Assembly: GCA_964487255.1 (NCBI GenBank)
Contig: CAZAQV010000004.1
Span: 243,106-307,105, forward strand
From: CAZAQV01 sp964487255
Lineage (GTDB): Bacteria; Myxococcota_A; Polyangia; Polyangiales; CAZAQV01
Reading direction: 5' to 3'
DNA: 64,000 nucleotides
Notes under the pieces: generated by a model
Seen by the model: only the letters and a program-made list of their open reading frames with translations
Databases searched by the model: none
What the model was told of the DNA's origin: nothing
Part shown: positions 40,402 through 50,103 of the stretch, one piece after another
Position numbering within the stretch: position 1 is the stretch's first letter
Layout: each line of letters opens with the position of its first letter
Translations under genes and position numbers: made by a program

Positions 40402-43400
40402 CTATCTCTCGGCTGGTGACAGTGTTGTGCGTCGAGCTGGCGCGGACAGGGCGCGGTCGGACAGGATATGGCGAATCAATACTCGTAGCGCGCGGTCGGC
40501 TTCGATAGCCTTCGCAAGTTCAGTGTGGCCGTTCTCGTTCATGAGTGTGCGTAGGCCGCCTACGAGGTTTGAGCAGGCTTCGAGTGCAAGGCATGCGCAT
40601 CGGCCTCGAATGTAGTCCACGAGCTGCTGTGCGGGTATGATCTCGTAGTCGCTCAAAATCGCAGAGAGTTCACGTGCTCCGTCTTGCGAGAGATCGGTGG
40701 GCATGGTGCGGGCACGGGACCGTTGCCCCAACGCCCCGCCCAGTTCGTCGAGTACGTCATCGAGCTCTTTTTCGGTAGCTTTGAAGGCCAACACGACGTC
40801 AGGCTCGCTGCGGGCAGCGTCGTACGCCGCCTTAAAATCGCTCATGTCGATAGACGGGGTGCGCCGTGCGCGCAGCGATGTCTTAAGGGTGGGCGGTGGC
40901 GCGCCCCAGCGGTGGCCCAGATGTCGCCAAATCGCGCCCAGAAGCTGTCGTCCTCGGCCGAGCTCCTTGTCGATCGGAGACGAAAACGGAGGCGGTGGGG
41001 GCCAGTACGCCGGTGGTCTGACGTTGTCGTTGGAGGGGAGAGCCTCGAACGCGCGCTGCATCCAGTCGGCCAATGCTTCGAGCGTGGAGTGGCCGCTCAG
41101 GCTTGCGAGGTCGAGCATGCGTGTGACGTCTTCGATGCGCCGGGGATCCTGTAAAAGGATCTGTCGCTGCAGCGTGGCGGCCTCTTCGTACTTACTCTTG
41201 CCCGTCAAGATGTCTCGCAATGCAGCGGCTGCGTCCATATCGCCCGCGCGAACTGCCTCGCGCAGCCGTTCTAAGTCGGCGGCGGGGCGAGACGTATCGG
41301 GAATGGGGACAAGCGAGGTATGAACTGCCGGATAGCTCGCCAACAGCTCACGGCTGCCTTGGCCGCGCTCAAGCAAAGCTTTGGCCGCGCTAAACTCGGC
41401 GTCGAACTCTAGTGCGCGTTTTGCGTAGGCCATTGCCTTCTCGGGCTTGTCGTAGACATTGAGGAGCCATGTGGCCAGGTCGCATAGAAGCCCTGGTGCG
41501 CGGTGTGGTGCTGAGTCGACTGCGAGCTTGAGTGCCTCTTCGGTTGCAGCGCTCGCGAGCTCAGGCGCGTCGCAGTCGAGCGCGTAAAGAGCGCTCACTT
41601 GTGCGAGCTTGTCGATGCGCTCCTCCTCGTCCCAGGCGCCTTCCGCGAGGTCACGCAGATGCTCGACGATCTCGCCGAAGGCAGAGACAGCTAGTTTCGG
41701 GTCCGCCTCCTTGAGTTTTCGTGCAACGCGTTTCGCATGCTCCCCCAGATTGAGATCACCGGTGCCTTTCCACCCTTGAAGGTAGATGTCGAAGGCCTTG
41801 CTGGGGTTTGAGAGGTGGTGTTCGAAGGTTTCCGCGGCTCGACCGATGAGTTCAAGTCTCTGACTGGGAACTTGGGATGTATTGGCGAGCAGTAGCTGAG
41901 CCTCAGCGAGAGCTTCCCAGCTGTCCGTGCGTCGAGATACCTCTTTGAGAGCGGCGTAGATGCCTCCCTCTGACGGCGGGTCGAGCAATGAGAAGGCTTG
42001 GGAGAAAGACTGGAGGGCGTCTTTCTCACGCCCGATTTTCATTAAGATTCGACCTTCTCGGTAGGCAAGAGCGCGCCGACCGTTCTGACCCATCGCGCGT
42101 TCCTTGAGTGTCTGGAAACCTCGTCGCGCGATCTCCGAGTCCCCAGTTTGCGTGATGAAGTGCTCAAGGGTCGGAATGAGTACGGAGGGGGTGTGTACGA
42201 TCGACAGCGCGCGCAGCACGATTTGGGCCCGCGCCTCCGCGGCGTTGGGTGCATCGGCTGGCACCGTTTGCAGTGCGTGGTGTACGAGCACGGTGGTCGC
42301 TGAAGGGTAGCGGCTCGCCATTCCGAGGAGCGCGCCCGCGTGGTCGCCCTCTTGGAACATCGTGTCGATCAGCAGCAATACCTTTTCTTGAAGTGGCGAG
42401 CCCAGCGCGTTTTCGAGCAGGGCACCCACCAGACTCTCGGGGTCCGCCTCCAGCTCGGGATGGAACTTCGCCCATCGGGCAATTTGCGTCAAAAGGCGAG
42501 AGCGTGTCTCGATGTCGTCCGTCTTCGACAAGCGAAGACAGAGTGTCGCGTAAGCTCGTTTGGCCTGACCCGTGTCGGTGTAGATCCGCGTCAGTCTGCG
42601 CAACGCGCCTTCGTTCTCTGGTTCGTCCTCAAGAATTCGAAGCCATGCGCGCGCCTCTGCGGCCCAGTCTTCAGCGTCGCGTGCCAGTTCGGTGATCGCG
42701 CTAAGGTCCGCTGAGAGGTCGAGTATTTGATAGCGCTGCAGGAGCGTCGACTCAGGATGTCGCAACACGTAGTCGACACAGAGACGACCGAGGGACGTGT
42801 TGGCGCGCCCCCGGCGTTCGTAGATCCGTAACGCAATTTCGGGGGCAAGGTCGTTCCCTCCGGACAGTGCATCTGTGAAAATTTCGTCGCCCGCAAATAG
42901 CTCGTTATTGGACGCCATCGAAATCGCGTCCTTCCATTCATCCACAGTGCCGGTTTCACGCAAAAAGCGGATTCGGTGCAGGATGAGCGTAGGGTCGTAC
43001 GGCGCTATCTCGCAGAGGCGCTCGTGTGCTCGACGGCGGGCGTCGACCGATAAGGTGGGGCGGTCGGAAAGGTAGCGTAGGGTTGTGATTTGTTCGCCGA
43101 TCGATGCTTGTAGCTTGCGTACCCGTTCAACGTCGGTGCCAGCCTCGTTCGTCTCAAAAAAGAGCTGTGGTGCTTGGCGGAACGCCAACCACTGAATACC
43201 GGGATGGTCTGGTGCGCTTCGCAAGAGCTCAAGCAGCGTCTGCTCTGGGGCGTTGCTCGCTAACAAGGGGAGCGCTGAGGTGTCGAAGGGGTCGGCGTGC
43301 GCGTCAGGGTCACCGAACAACTGCTCGCGCGCGGCGGCGAGGGCTCGCGCGGGTTCGATGGGCATGCTCGGGCTTGAGATCCGCTCTTCTCCGCCCACGC

Positions 43401-44862
43401 GTTGCTGTCGCAGGATGACGGACTCGGCGATAAGCCAGGGGCCAGCGCTGCGGCTATCGAGTGCGCTCAGCGACATCGCGAACTCCTGCGCGAGGTCCAC
43501 GTCGTCCGGTTGGACGTGGTGCGCCCAGCCTAGCAATGCGCGGGCGCGTCGCGGGTTCGAATGTGTGGAAAGCCGCGCCGCGACTCGCGCCGCGTCCGAG
43601 GCGTCTCGTAGGCGTCCCAATGAAGCCAGTAGCGACCAGCGGACGAGCGCGATCTCGAGGCTGTCGGGGTCATAGTCGCTACCTTGGCGCAAGAGCGTCA
43701 GTGCATCGTCGATGTTGTCGTCGATGATGGCGTAACTTGCACATTGACGAAGCGCGACGGAGCGGTTTTCGTTTCCCTTGCTAAGGGCGAATGCTGCGTA
43801 GGCGTGTGAGCGAGCGAGGTCAACGCGCCCGACACGTGCGCAGTAGCGCGCCGCCATCCGGTGCGCTTCGTCGTCATCGGGAGCTGCAGCTGCTGCGTGC
43901 CGGTAGGCACGCGCTGCTTCTGTGTACGAGCCAAAGCGGTGCTCCCAACAGGTCGCGATTTCTTTCCATTGTTCGGCGCGTTCGGGACCAGGTGCGCGGC
44001 TTGACTCAAGGACATCCATCTCGCTCTCGAGCGTTGCCAGCGGGTCGTCGAGCCTGCGCGTGGGCTCGGGAGGAGGCTGAAGCGACTCCTGAGGGCCATG
44101 ATGGTCTCGATAAGCAAGCTCGCGTGGTGAGACCGGTGGGGTCGAGAACGTGACCGCGCGTTTGAGTGGTGGCGGGGGCATCGATGGGTCGTTCGATTCG
44201 ATCACCGCGACACCGGCGCGCAGCAGTGCGGTCACCCGTGCTGCCGAAGAAGGGTCGGCGTAGAGCAGTGAACGCAGGATGGGTCGCGCTGATAGCTCTT
44301 TGATCCCAAACCACTCGATCAACTCTTCGTGCAATGGGCCGGCCGATAGATGAATGTGCGACGTCAGGTGCGCGTTGATCCAGCTCATGTCTGAGCGCGA
44401 AGCGATGCGTGCGAGAGCCTCCAAGCAGAGGCGACCCAAGCCAATTTTGGGCAGCGCACCTGCGCGCGCCATCTGCCCGCCCTCGAGATAGACGGTGGAA
44501 GGGGAGCCTTCTTTGTCGGCTTCTTCGATCGCCTGCGCGAGTCGGATCACCCAGAGGGTCAAGATGGTCTCGCGCGCCTTGCCGACGGGGGAGATTTCCG
44601 AAAGCACCTCCCACTCTGGCGCCCCGCGTTTGCGAAGCGCGCTGGCTCTGCGTTCAGCGCTCACACTCAGCTGACCCAGTGACTTGAGCCACTGCTCGGC
44701 GCTGGCGTCCGTTGCCCCTGCAGAGACCTCCATGACAAAGCCTTCACACGTGCCGATGCGCCGCCCAGACAGTCGCATCACCCCCGACGCGGCCTGACGT
44801 GCGAAGGTCATGAGCGAACGCGCGACAGGACTGGGTGGAATGTGACTGCTTGAGGACGACAT
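40402..44862 (-). CDS. Very large TPR-repeat protein, unknown function
   Basis: 1486 residues, no signal peptide or membrane segment. The N-terminal ~230 residues resemble a DUF4388-free regulatory region with helical repeats (ETILTLWVIRLAQAIEEA, LGRLCLEALARIASRSDM). The remainder is a long array of helical pairs typical of TPR repeats: ERAEQWKEIATCWEHRFGSY, EAARAYRHAAAAAPDDDEAH, DDALTLLRQGSDYDPDSLE, EKAMAYAKRALEFDAEFSA. A Pro-rich break (YWPPPPPFSSP) precedes the last ~180 residues. Such proteins are scaffolds for complexes. It follows sppA by 8 bp and is probably in one operon with it and the zinc-ribbon TPR gene. Confidence 0.75.
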   Translation of the reverse strand: MSSSSSHIPPSPVARSLMTFARQAASGVMRLSGRRIGTCEGFVMEVSAGATDASAEQWLKSLGQLSVSAERRASALRKRGAPEWEVLSEISPVGKARETILTLWVIRLAQAIEEADKEGSPSTVYLEGGQMARAGALPKIGLGRLCLEALARIASRSDMSWINAHLTSHIHLSAGPLHEELIEWFGIKELSARPILRSLLYADPSSAARVTALLRAGVAVIESNDPSMPPPPLKRAVTFSTPPVSPRELAYRDHHGPQESLQPPPEPTRRLDDPLATLESEMDVLESSRAPGPERAEQWKEIATCWEHRFGSYTEAARAYRHAAAAAPDDDEAHRMAARYCARVGRVDLARSHAYAAFALSKGNENRSVALRQCASYAIIDDNIDDALTLLRQGSDYDPDSLEIALVRWSLLASLGRLRDASDAARVAARLSTHSNPRRARALLGWAHHVQPDDVDLAQEFAMSLSALDSRSAGPWLIAESVILRQQRVGGEERISSPSMPIEPARALAAAREQLFGDPDAHADPFDTSALPLLASNAPEQTLLELLRSAPDHPGIQWLAFRQAPQLFFETNEAGTDVERVRKLQASIGEQITTLRYLSDRPTLSVDARRRAHERLCEIAPYDPTLILHRIRFLRETGTVDEWKDAISMASNNELFAGDEIFTDALSGGNDLAPEIALRIYERRGRANTSLGRLCVDYVLRHPESTLLQRYQILDLSADLSAITELARDAEDWAAEARAWLRILEDEPENEGALRRLTRIYTDTGQAKRAYATLCLRLSKTDDIETRSRLLTQIARWAKFHPELEADPESLVGALLENALGSPLQEKVLLLIDTMFQEGDHAGALLGMASRYPSATTVLVHHALQTVPADAPNAAEARAQIVLRALSIVHTPSVLIPTLEHFITQTGDSEIARRGFQTLKERAMGQNGRRALAYREGRILMKIGREKDALQSFSQAFSLLDPPSEGGIYAALKEVSRRTDSWEALAEAQLLLANTSQVPSQRLELIGRAAETFEHHLSNPSKAFDIYLQGWKGTGDLNLGEHAKRVARKLKEADPKLAVSAFGEIVEHLRDLAEGAWDEEERIDKLAQVSALYALDCDAPELASAATEEALKLAVDSAPHRAPGLLCDLATWLLNVYDKPEKAMAYAKRALEFDAEFSAAKALLERGQGSRELLASYPAVHTSLVPIPDTSRPAADLERLREAVRAGDMDAAAALRDILTGKSKYEEAATLQRQILLQDPRRIEDVTRMLDLASLSGHSTLEALADWMQRAFEALPSNDNVRPPAYWPPPPPFSSPIDKELGRGRQLLGAIWRHLGHRWGAPPPTLKTSLRARRTPSIDMSDFKAAYDAARSEPDVVLAFKATEKELDDVLDELGGALGQRSRARTMPTDLSQDGARELSAILSDYEIIPAQQLVDYIRGRCACLALEACSNLVGGLRTLMNENGHTELAKAIEADRALRVLIRHILSDRALSAPARRTTLSPAER

Positions 44863-44870
44863 GAGCGTGG

Positions 44871-46637
44871 CTAGCGGAAGTTAATCCAATATGGGGAATA
44901 CGCGAGTGGCACGCCGCTCGTCGCGAGCGCTTCGAGTATGCGCAGATCCTTGAGGAACTCGGCAGTGGCACCGCGACCCGCCAGTGCGCTATGTGCGTCG
45001 AGTGAATCGCGTCCTTGCAGCATCTCAAGAAGCGACATGTCCCGAGGCCAGAACTCCAACTCAACATCGTCATCGAGCTTGGCGAGTTCTCGCGCGCGGT
45101 CGATGGCGTCAGCGAGCCCGCCTTGCTTGTCGACGAGTCCGCCCTCCATCGCCTTTTTGCCGGACATTAGCCGACCGCCGGCGACCGCCAATACATCCTC
45201 GCGCTTCATCTCTCGCGAGCTCGCGACCCGGCGAATAAAGCGCCAGTATGTGCGTTCGATGATGCTGTGGAATTCTTCACGCTCGCCCGCATCCAGGGGT
45301 TTGAGCGGGGAGAGCCAAGTTGCGTTCTTGCCGCGCGAGAAGATTTCAGGGTGAACGCCGATCCGGCCGAGTAGCTGTTTGACGTTGGGTTTGATGGCCA
45401 CGACTCCGATCGAGCCGACGAGGCTTTCTTGCTCCGAGAAGATTTCGTCCGCAGCACTGGCGACGTAGTAACCGCCCGATGCCGCCATATTGCCGAACGA
45501 TGCGATGACCGGTTTGCGAGCCGCGGCACGCCGTACGGCATGCCACATGCGGTCGCTGGCGAGCGCCGAGCCGCCCGGAGAATCGACCCTGAGCACGATG
45601 GCCTTGACCTGTTCATCGTCGGCAAGCGCGCGAAGTTTGCGAACAAAGGGCCCAGAGTGCATACGGTCGGCATCGCCCGAGTCCTGGCTCCCATCCAGGA
45701 TCGTCCCGTTGAGACTCACAATCGCAAGGCGCTTGCCTTCCGGGTCGCGCTCGTCGGAGCCGGCAATGGCTTCGATCAGGTCCGCGAACGACGGCTCGTC
45801 GCGGTCTGGGGCCAACCTGCGACGCTCGATCTCTTTGGTCTTGGTCGCTTGCCGCAGGTGCTCCAAGGCTTCGTCGTCGAAACCCACATCGTCGACCAAC
45901 TTGGCTTCGAGGGCTTCCACGGAGCCGAAAGGACCTTTGTCGAAGAGCGCTTGGACGGCAGCCGCATCCGCTTGGGTGCGCTTTGCGACGGACTTGTTGA
46001 GTTCGGCCTGTAACGCGTCGAGAATGGCGTTCATGGTTTGACGCTTCTCCGGCGTGCTTTCGTTGCGCGTCAGGTTTTCGCCTGTGCCCTTGAAGCGACC
46101 CATGTGCAGGACCTCGACTTCGATGCCCAGGTGATCGAGAAGCTCCTTGAGGTACACCGTTTGGGACGAGACCCCGACAAGGTTGATCATTCCACCCGGT
46201 CCCATGCTGATACGGTCGCACACGTTGGCCAGGAACGCGTAGGGGCGGTTGTCGGCGATGTCGAAGTGGCAATGGACCGGACGAGCGTTCTTCTTGTCAG
46301 AGCCTTTGAACTGAATGACCGCGCGCTCTATCTCTGCAAACTGAGCGAAGCCTCCGCCAAGTTGGCCGAGGTAGAGGAATAGCCCCTTGACGTTCTTGTC
46401 GTCGGTGAGCTCATGAAGGTGCTTGAGAACGTCGTGGTGCGACGTCACAGGAGGTCCAAAGGGGGTGCCTCGTTTGGTCTCCGCCACGGGTCCATCCATG
46501 AAGATGGACACAACGCGGGGCCCCTTCTTTTTCTCCTCGTCCCCACACGCGAAGGCTCCACATAGGAGCGTGGTTGTTAAGAGTAGCAGCGCGCCGCGGC
46601 GCATCTGTCCACTGGCGCTAGTCGTAGGGATTGTCAT
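44871..46637 (-). CDS. sppA: Signal peptide peptidase SppA, long form, lipoprotein
   Basis: 588 residues from ATG 46637, which overlaps the end of the upstream gene by 20 bp. The N-terminal segment LLLLTTTLLCGAFAC has lipobox AFAC, so this SppA is lipid-anchored rather than held by a membrane helix. Two S49 domains are present as in the E. coli 67-kDa enzyme: the lysine-bearing HMGRFKGTGENLTR in the first, and the nucleophile in NMAASGGYYVAS in the second, with VGSIGVVAIKPN following. It degrades cleaved signal peptides or other membrane peptides. Confidence 0.9.
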   Translation of the reverse strand: MTIPTTSASGQMRRGALLLLTTTLLCGAFACGDEEKKKGPRVVSIFMDGPVAETKRGTPFGPPVTSHHDVLKHLHELTDDKNVKGLFLYLGQLGGGFAQFAEIERAVIQFKGSDKKNARPVHCHFDIADNRPYAFLANVCDRISMGPGGMINLVGVSSQTVYLKELLDHLGIEVEVLHMGRFKGTGENLTRNESTPEKRQTMNAILDALQAELNKSVAKRTQADAAAVQALFDKGPFGSVEALEAKLVDDVGFDDEALEHLRQATKTKEIERRRLAPDRDEPSFADLIEAIAGSDERDPEGKRLAIVSLNGTILDGSQDSGDADRMHSGPFVRKLRALADDEQVKAIVLRVDSPGGSALASDRMWHAVRRAAARKPVIASFGNMAASGGYYVASAADEIFSEQESLVGSIGVVAIKPNVKQLLGRIGVHPEIFSRGKNATWLSPLKPLDAGEREEFHSIIERTYWRFIRRVASSREMKREDVLAVAGGRLMSGKKAMEGGLVDKQGGLADAIDRARELAKLDDDVELEFWPRDMSLLEMLQGRDSLDAHSALAGRGATAEFLKDLRILEALATSGVPLAYSPYWINFR

Positions 46638-49123
46638 GAATCGGACTCGTTGATGTGTCACCGGGCTCGGCTTTGGGTTTTGGCTCGGCTTTGGGTTTTG
46701 GCTCGGCTTTGGGTTTTGGCTCGGCTTTGGGTTTTGNNNNNNNNNNNNNNNNNNNNNNNNNNNNNNNNNNNNNNNNNNNNNNNNNNNNNNNNNNNNNNNN
46801 NNNNNNNNNNNNNNNNNNNNNNNNNNNNNNNNNNNNGCTCGGCTTTGGGCTGAGCCGCTTGTGCTGCGCTCTTCTGCTGCTGCTGTCGGGCGCCATCGAG
46901 CGCTTGCTGCGCTTTTTCAAAAGTCGAGAGAGACTGAGGATGGAACTCGAGCACTTGTTCGGCGCGTCGCAAGTACGAACCAGCATCCCACAACCTGTCT
47001 CGGGTGAGGGCCAACTCGGCGAGCGCGATCAAGGGGGCAGGGTGGTTGGGGTGGCGTTCGCGTTCTTTGCTGAAGATCTTTTCAGCGCTCGCGTATTGTC
47101 GGTCTTCGAGCGCTTGGTACCCCGCGTTGAGATCAGGCCCCTCCGGAAGAGGGCCACTTTTAGGGGCGGCTGAAGAGGCGTCTACCCCTTTCGATGCGGT
47201 CGTTGAGGACGAATCGCTTACCCCCGCGTCTCTCGCTGTGGCCACTGAAATGGTGTTTTCTCGCAACGCGAGGGCCAGGGATTGAACGCGCGGGTTGTTC
47301 GAAGCACGGCGTTCGAGTTCTGTCAGTTGCTGGCTGGCTAGCGCGCTGTCTCCACGAGCGAGTAGGGAACGAAGCAACACGATGCGAGCTGCGATGTTGC
47401 TAGCGTCGGTCTCGATCGCACGTTGCGCGTCCATCCGGGCCTCGGCGATATCGCCCGCCTTGTTGGCTTTGAGAAGCGCCCGCACGTAGAGAAAGTCTGA
47501 CGAAAGTTCGCCCCGGATTCGACGAGCCTGGGTTAGCGCGCGTTCTGCATTTTTGAAGGCTTTTTGAAGCCGGTGTGCGTCAGCCAACGCGACCAGCGTT
47601 TCCGCGTCTGCGCTTTGCTGCTGCGAGGCTGCGAGCGTGGCCAGTCGCTGGGCTTCGGATGCGTGAGCGGTCGCTTCTTTTGACTTCTCTTCGGCGACGT
47701 CAGCTGTGTCTGCCTGCGCCGCGTCTGTAATGCGCGAGCGAAGGTCGAAGGCCTCGAAACGCAGGGCCTGGGCCCAAAGCGCGTGAAGACGAGATAGTTT
47801 TTGATTGGCGATGACCGGTCGCTCGGTTTCGTCGTGTAGGTTGCTGATGTAGCGAATTGCCTTTTCGTAACCTTCGACGGTGGCCAGCGCGCTGCTTTCG
47901 TCGGCGAGTTGATAGTTGGCGGTTTCGCTGGTTGAGGTGTCCGACCAAAGCCAGGCACCGATGGCGAGCAGCACCAGCACTGCGATTGCCCAGACCCAAG
48001 CGGGCTTGCGTTCCTTGGGGCCAAGTTTTTCTTCGATGTGTTCGGCGGTTGGTAGAGCCGGTTGAACCCTTGTTGGAGCGTCGCTCGGAGGCGCGCTCGA
48101 AATGGCGCGTTGGGCTGCTTCGGCAAGGGCTGCCGAGGCTTCTTCGCCGAGGCCCCGTTGAGTCGCTGCGTCCGCGGTCGCACCGGGTGCGCGCGTGTCC
48201 TGCGAGTGCGGTGAGAGCTTGCGGTTGTTTCGTGGGGGGATACTTCGAGCGCGCGCCGACGCAGCGGGGACGGCGTGGCGCCGGGTCGGTGGCCCAGAGC
48301 TAACCGGGGTTGGATGGTCGTCATCGTTCGCGGATTTGACGGGAATGGACGGGATCGGTGCGATGGGCGCGCCACTGTCGCGAACGGCCTCTGGCCCAGG
48401 GCTGGGAATGCCGGCAAGACCACCCTCCGTTTGGGTTCTGTTGCGGCTGACACGGGAGACCCTGGGGGCCGCCTGGCTTGCGGAACCTGCAGGTGGCGGG
48501 TTGGTTTCGGCGGCGTGGTCGGGGATTTCATTGGCGAAGCTTGAGGCTTCGAGCGGTACGCCGGGGGCACGAGGGATGGCGTTCGGGTTTGGCACGGGCA
48601 ACGAGCGCAGCGGTTCGCCGCCACCCTCGCTCGGGTCAAGCGACTTGGTCGAACGCAGGCCATAGACTGTGTTTTTCTTCGAGGCACGGGACAGCGATGC
48701 TCGTCCCGCGGTGGGGGCGGGCGCGGCGCTCGAACTCGGCTTCGCGCTCGCTGCGCTTGGTGGAGGCTTCGACGACGTTGGCATCGGTCGCTCGTGGTTG
48801 GCCGGGCTGTGCAGGCGCATGAACTCGTCGAGTTCCGTGATGTCAGCGATTCGACGCCAGTTCTTCCCATCCTGCGAGAAACGGTCGAGTCGCGAAATGC
48901 TGCCGTCTTGGAGTTTTGACTGCAGTGGGCGCAAGGACTCGAAGCGGATCTCTTCGCCGACCTCGGTGCGAACCAGCCAGGTGATGTCCGAGGTGGTTCG
49001 GCCTTCGGCGAAAACCACGAAAATGTCGTCGCAAGCCGTACACTGCACCGAGGTGCCACGCGGCGAGACCAGTGTCTCTTCGAAGTCGTACTCGGCCCCG
49101 CATTGTTGACAGACGACCCGCAT
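46618..49123 (-). CDS. MJ0042-type zinc-ribbon, membrane-anchored TPR protein; contains assembly gap
   Basis: Start ATG 49123 (MRVVCQQCGAEYDFEETLVS). The N-terminal zinc ribbon has CQQC and CTAC, followed by a GYF-2-like domain (TWLVRTEVGEEIRFESLRPL). A Pro/Ser/Ala-rich linker of about 250 residues leads to a membrane helix (AWVWAIAVLVLLAIGAWLW) and a TPR region outside. The tail is a KPKAEP repeat. A run of 100 N lies in that repeat and is not a multiple of three, so the two ends appear in different frames; the true length is unknown. The end reads GDTSTSPIHDNPYD then TAG at 46618-46620. Similar proteins in myxobacteria are unassigned. Confidence 0.8.
46665..46849. repeat. 18-bp coding tandem repeat, collapsed into an assembly gap
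   Basis: Four perfect copies of an 18-bp unit (plus strand GCTCGGCTTTGGGTTTTG) stand at 46665-46682, 46683-46700, 46701-46718 and 46719-46736, then 100 N (46737-46836), then 13 bp of another copy (46837-46849). On the minus strand each unit encodes K-P-K-A-E-P. Unit phase on both sides of the gap agrees, so the missing part is most simply a whole number of units. The 100 N is a placeholder. Confidence 0.9.
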
Positions 49124-49222
49124 TGCGACCCCGATTGTCTTCGCTTTTCCGGGAGATCTCAAGGTGTTGAGGACAAAATAACTTCGGTTTCCGACGGCGC
49201 CGATCCGCGCTACTGTGCGCGC

Positions 49223-50101
49223 ATGACGCGCTCTGATACCCAGAGAATTGTGGACGCTGTAGCGAGGCGAGTAGAGCTCAAGCTCCTCGAGGATCGTCGG
49301 GCAACTCCGTGTACGGCGAGTGCCCAAAACTGTGAGGGTGATGGCCTGTGTGCGGTTCGACGACCGCAAGATGTTGAACGAATTCGTGAGGTCGGCGCTG
49401 CACGCGTGGGCGCTTCGCCGGGCATTGGTGCAGTGCGGGCGGATTTGGCTCGCTATATCGACCATACACTCCTCAAGCCCGACGCCACAAAAGAGCAACT
49501 CACCGAGTTATGCGACGAGGCGCGGACGTATTCGTTCGCATCCGTTTGTGTGAACTCTTCGAATGTTCGCTATTGCAAGCAGCGTTTGCGTGGGACGCCA
49601 GTGATGACCATCGCTGTGGTCGGTTTCCCATTGGGCGCTGGAACGAGTTCATCCAAGGCGTTCGAGACGCGCGAAGCGATTCGAGATGGCGCCGACGAAA
49701 TCGACATGGTCATCAACATTGGTGCGCTCAAGAGCCGTGACTACAAGGTTGTTCTTGAGGACATCGTGGCGGTCGTGCAAGCCGCGAAGCCCAAGCCCGT
49801 CAAAGTCATTCTTGAGACCGCGTCTCTTACCGAAGAAGAAAAAGTGATTTCCTGCGCGCTGTCCAAAGCGGCAGGCGCGGCGTTCGTGAAGACCTCGACG
49901 GGGTTTGGTAGCGGTGGCGCGACCGAGGCCGACGTTGCGCTTATGCGTCGCGTGGTCGGTCCCGAAATGGGCGTCAAGGCCTCAGGTGGCGTTCGCGACG
50001 CCGAGGGCGTCGACCGTATGGTTCAGGCGGGTGCTACGCGCATCGGTGCCAGCGCCAGTGTCGAAATCGTCCAAGGCAAGACGAGTAAGTCAAACTACTA
50101 A
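49223..50101 (+). CDS. deoC: Deoxyribose-phosphate aldolase with N-terminal extension
   Basis: 292 residues from ATG 49223. Residues about 76-285 are DeoC: YIDHTLLKPDATKEQL, DEIDMVINIGALKS with Asp161, the Schiff-base lysine Lys223 in FVKTSTGF, and Lys252 in VKASGGVRD. The enzyme cleaves 2-deoxyribose-5-phosphate to glyceraldehyde-3-phosphate and acetaldehyde. The first ~75 residues are an extension absent from ordinary DeoC. It starts with an amphipathic helix (DTQRIVDAVARRVELKLLE) and then has Cys30, Cys37 and Cys43 in CTASAQNCEGDGLC. Helices like this serve as encapsulation peptides in microcompartment enzymes, but no shell gene is in the window. It is convergent with, and 2 bp from, the pilin-like nuclease cluster. 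Confidence 0.92.
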   Translation: MTRSDTQRIVDAVARRVELKLLEDRRATPCTASAQNCEGDGLCAVRRPQDVERIREVGAARVGASPGIGAVRADLARYIDHTLLKPDATKEQLTELCDEARTYSFASVCVNSSNVRYCKQRLRGTPVMTIAVVGFPLGAGTSSSKAFETREAIRDGADEIDMVINIGALKSRDYKVVLEDIVAVVQAAKPKPVKVILETASLTEEEKVISCALSKAAGAAFVKTSTGFGSGGATEADVALMRRVVGPEMGVKASGGVRDAEGVDRMVQAGATRIGASASVEIVQGKTSKSNY

Positions 50102-50103
50102 CT

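Noticed and set aside
46665..46849. CRISPR array
   Set aside because: Units are 18 bp, contiguous and coding; there are no spacers and no cas genes.
46618..46986. Apparent frameshift or separate small gene at the zinc-ribbon TPR protein end
   Set aside because: Explained by the 100-N placeholder, which is not a multiple of three; the repeat phase agrees on both sides.
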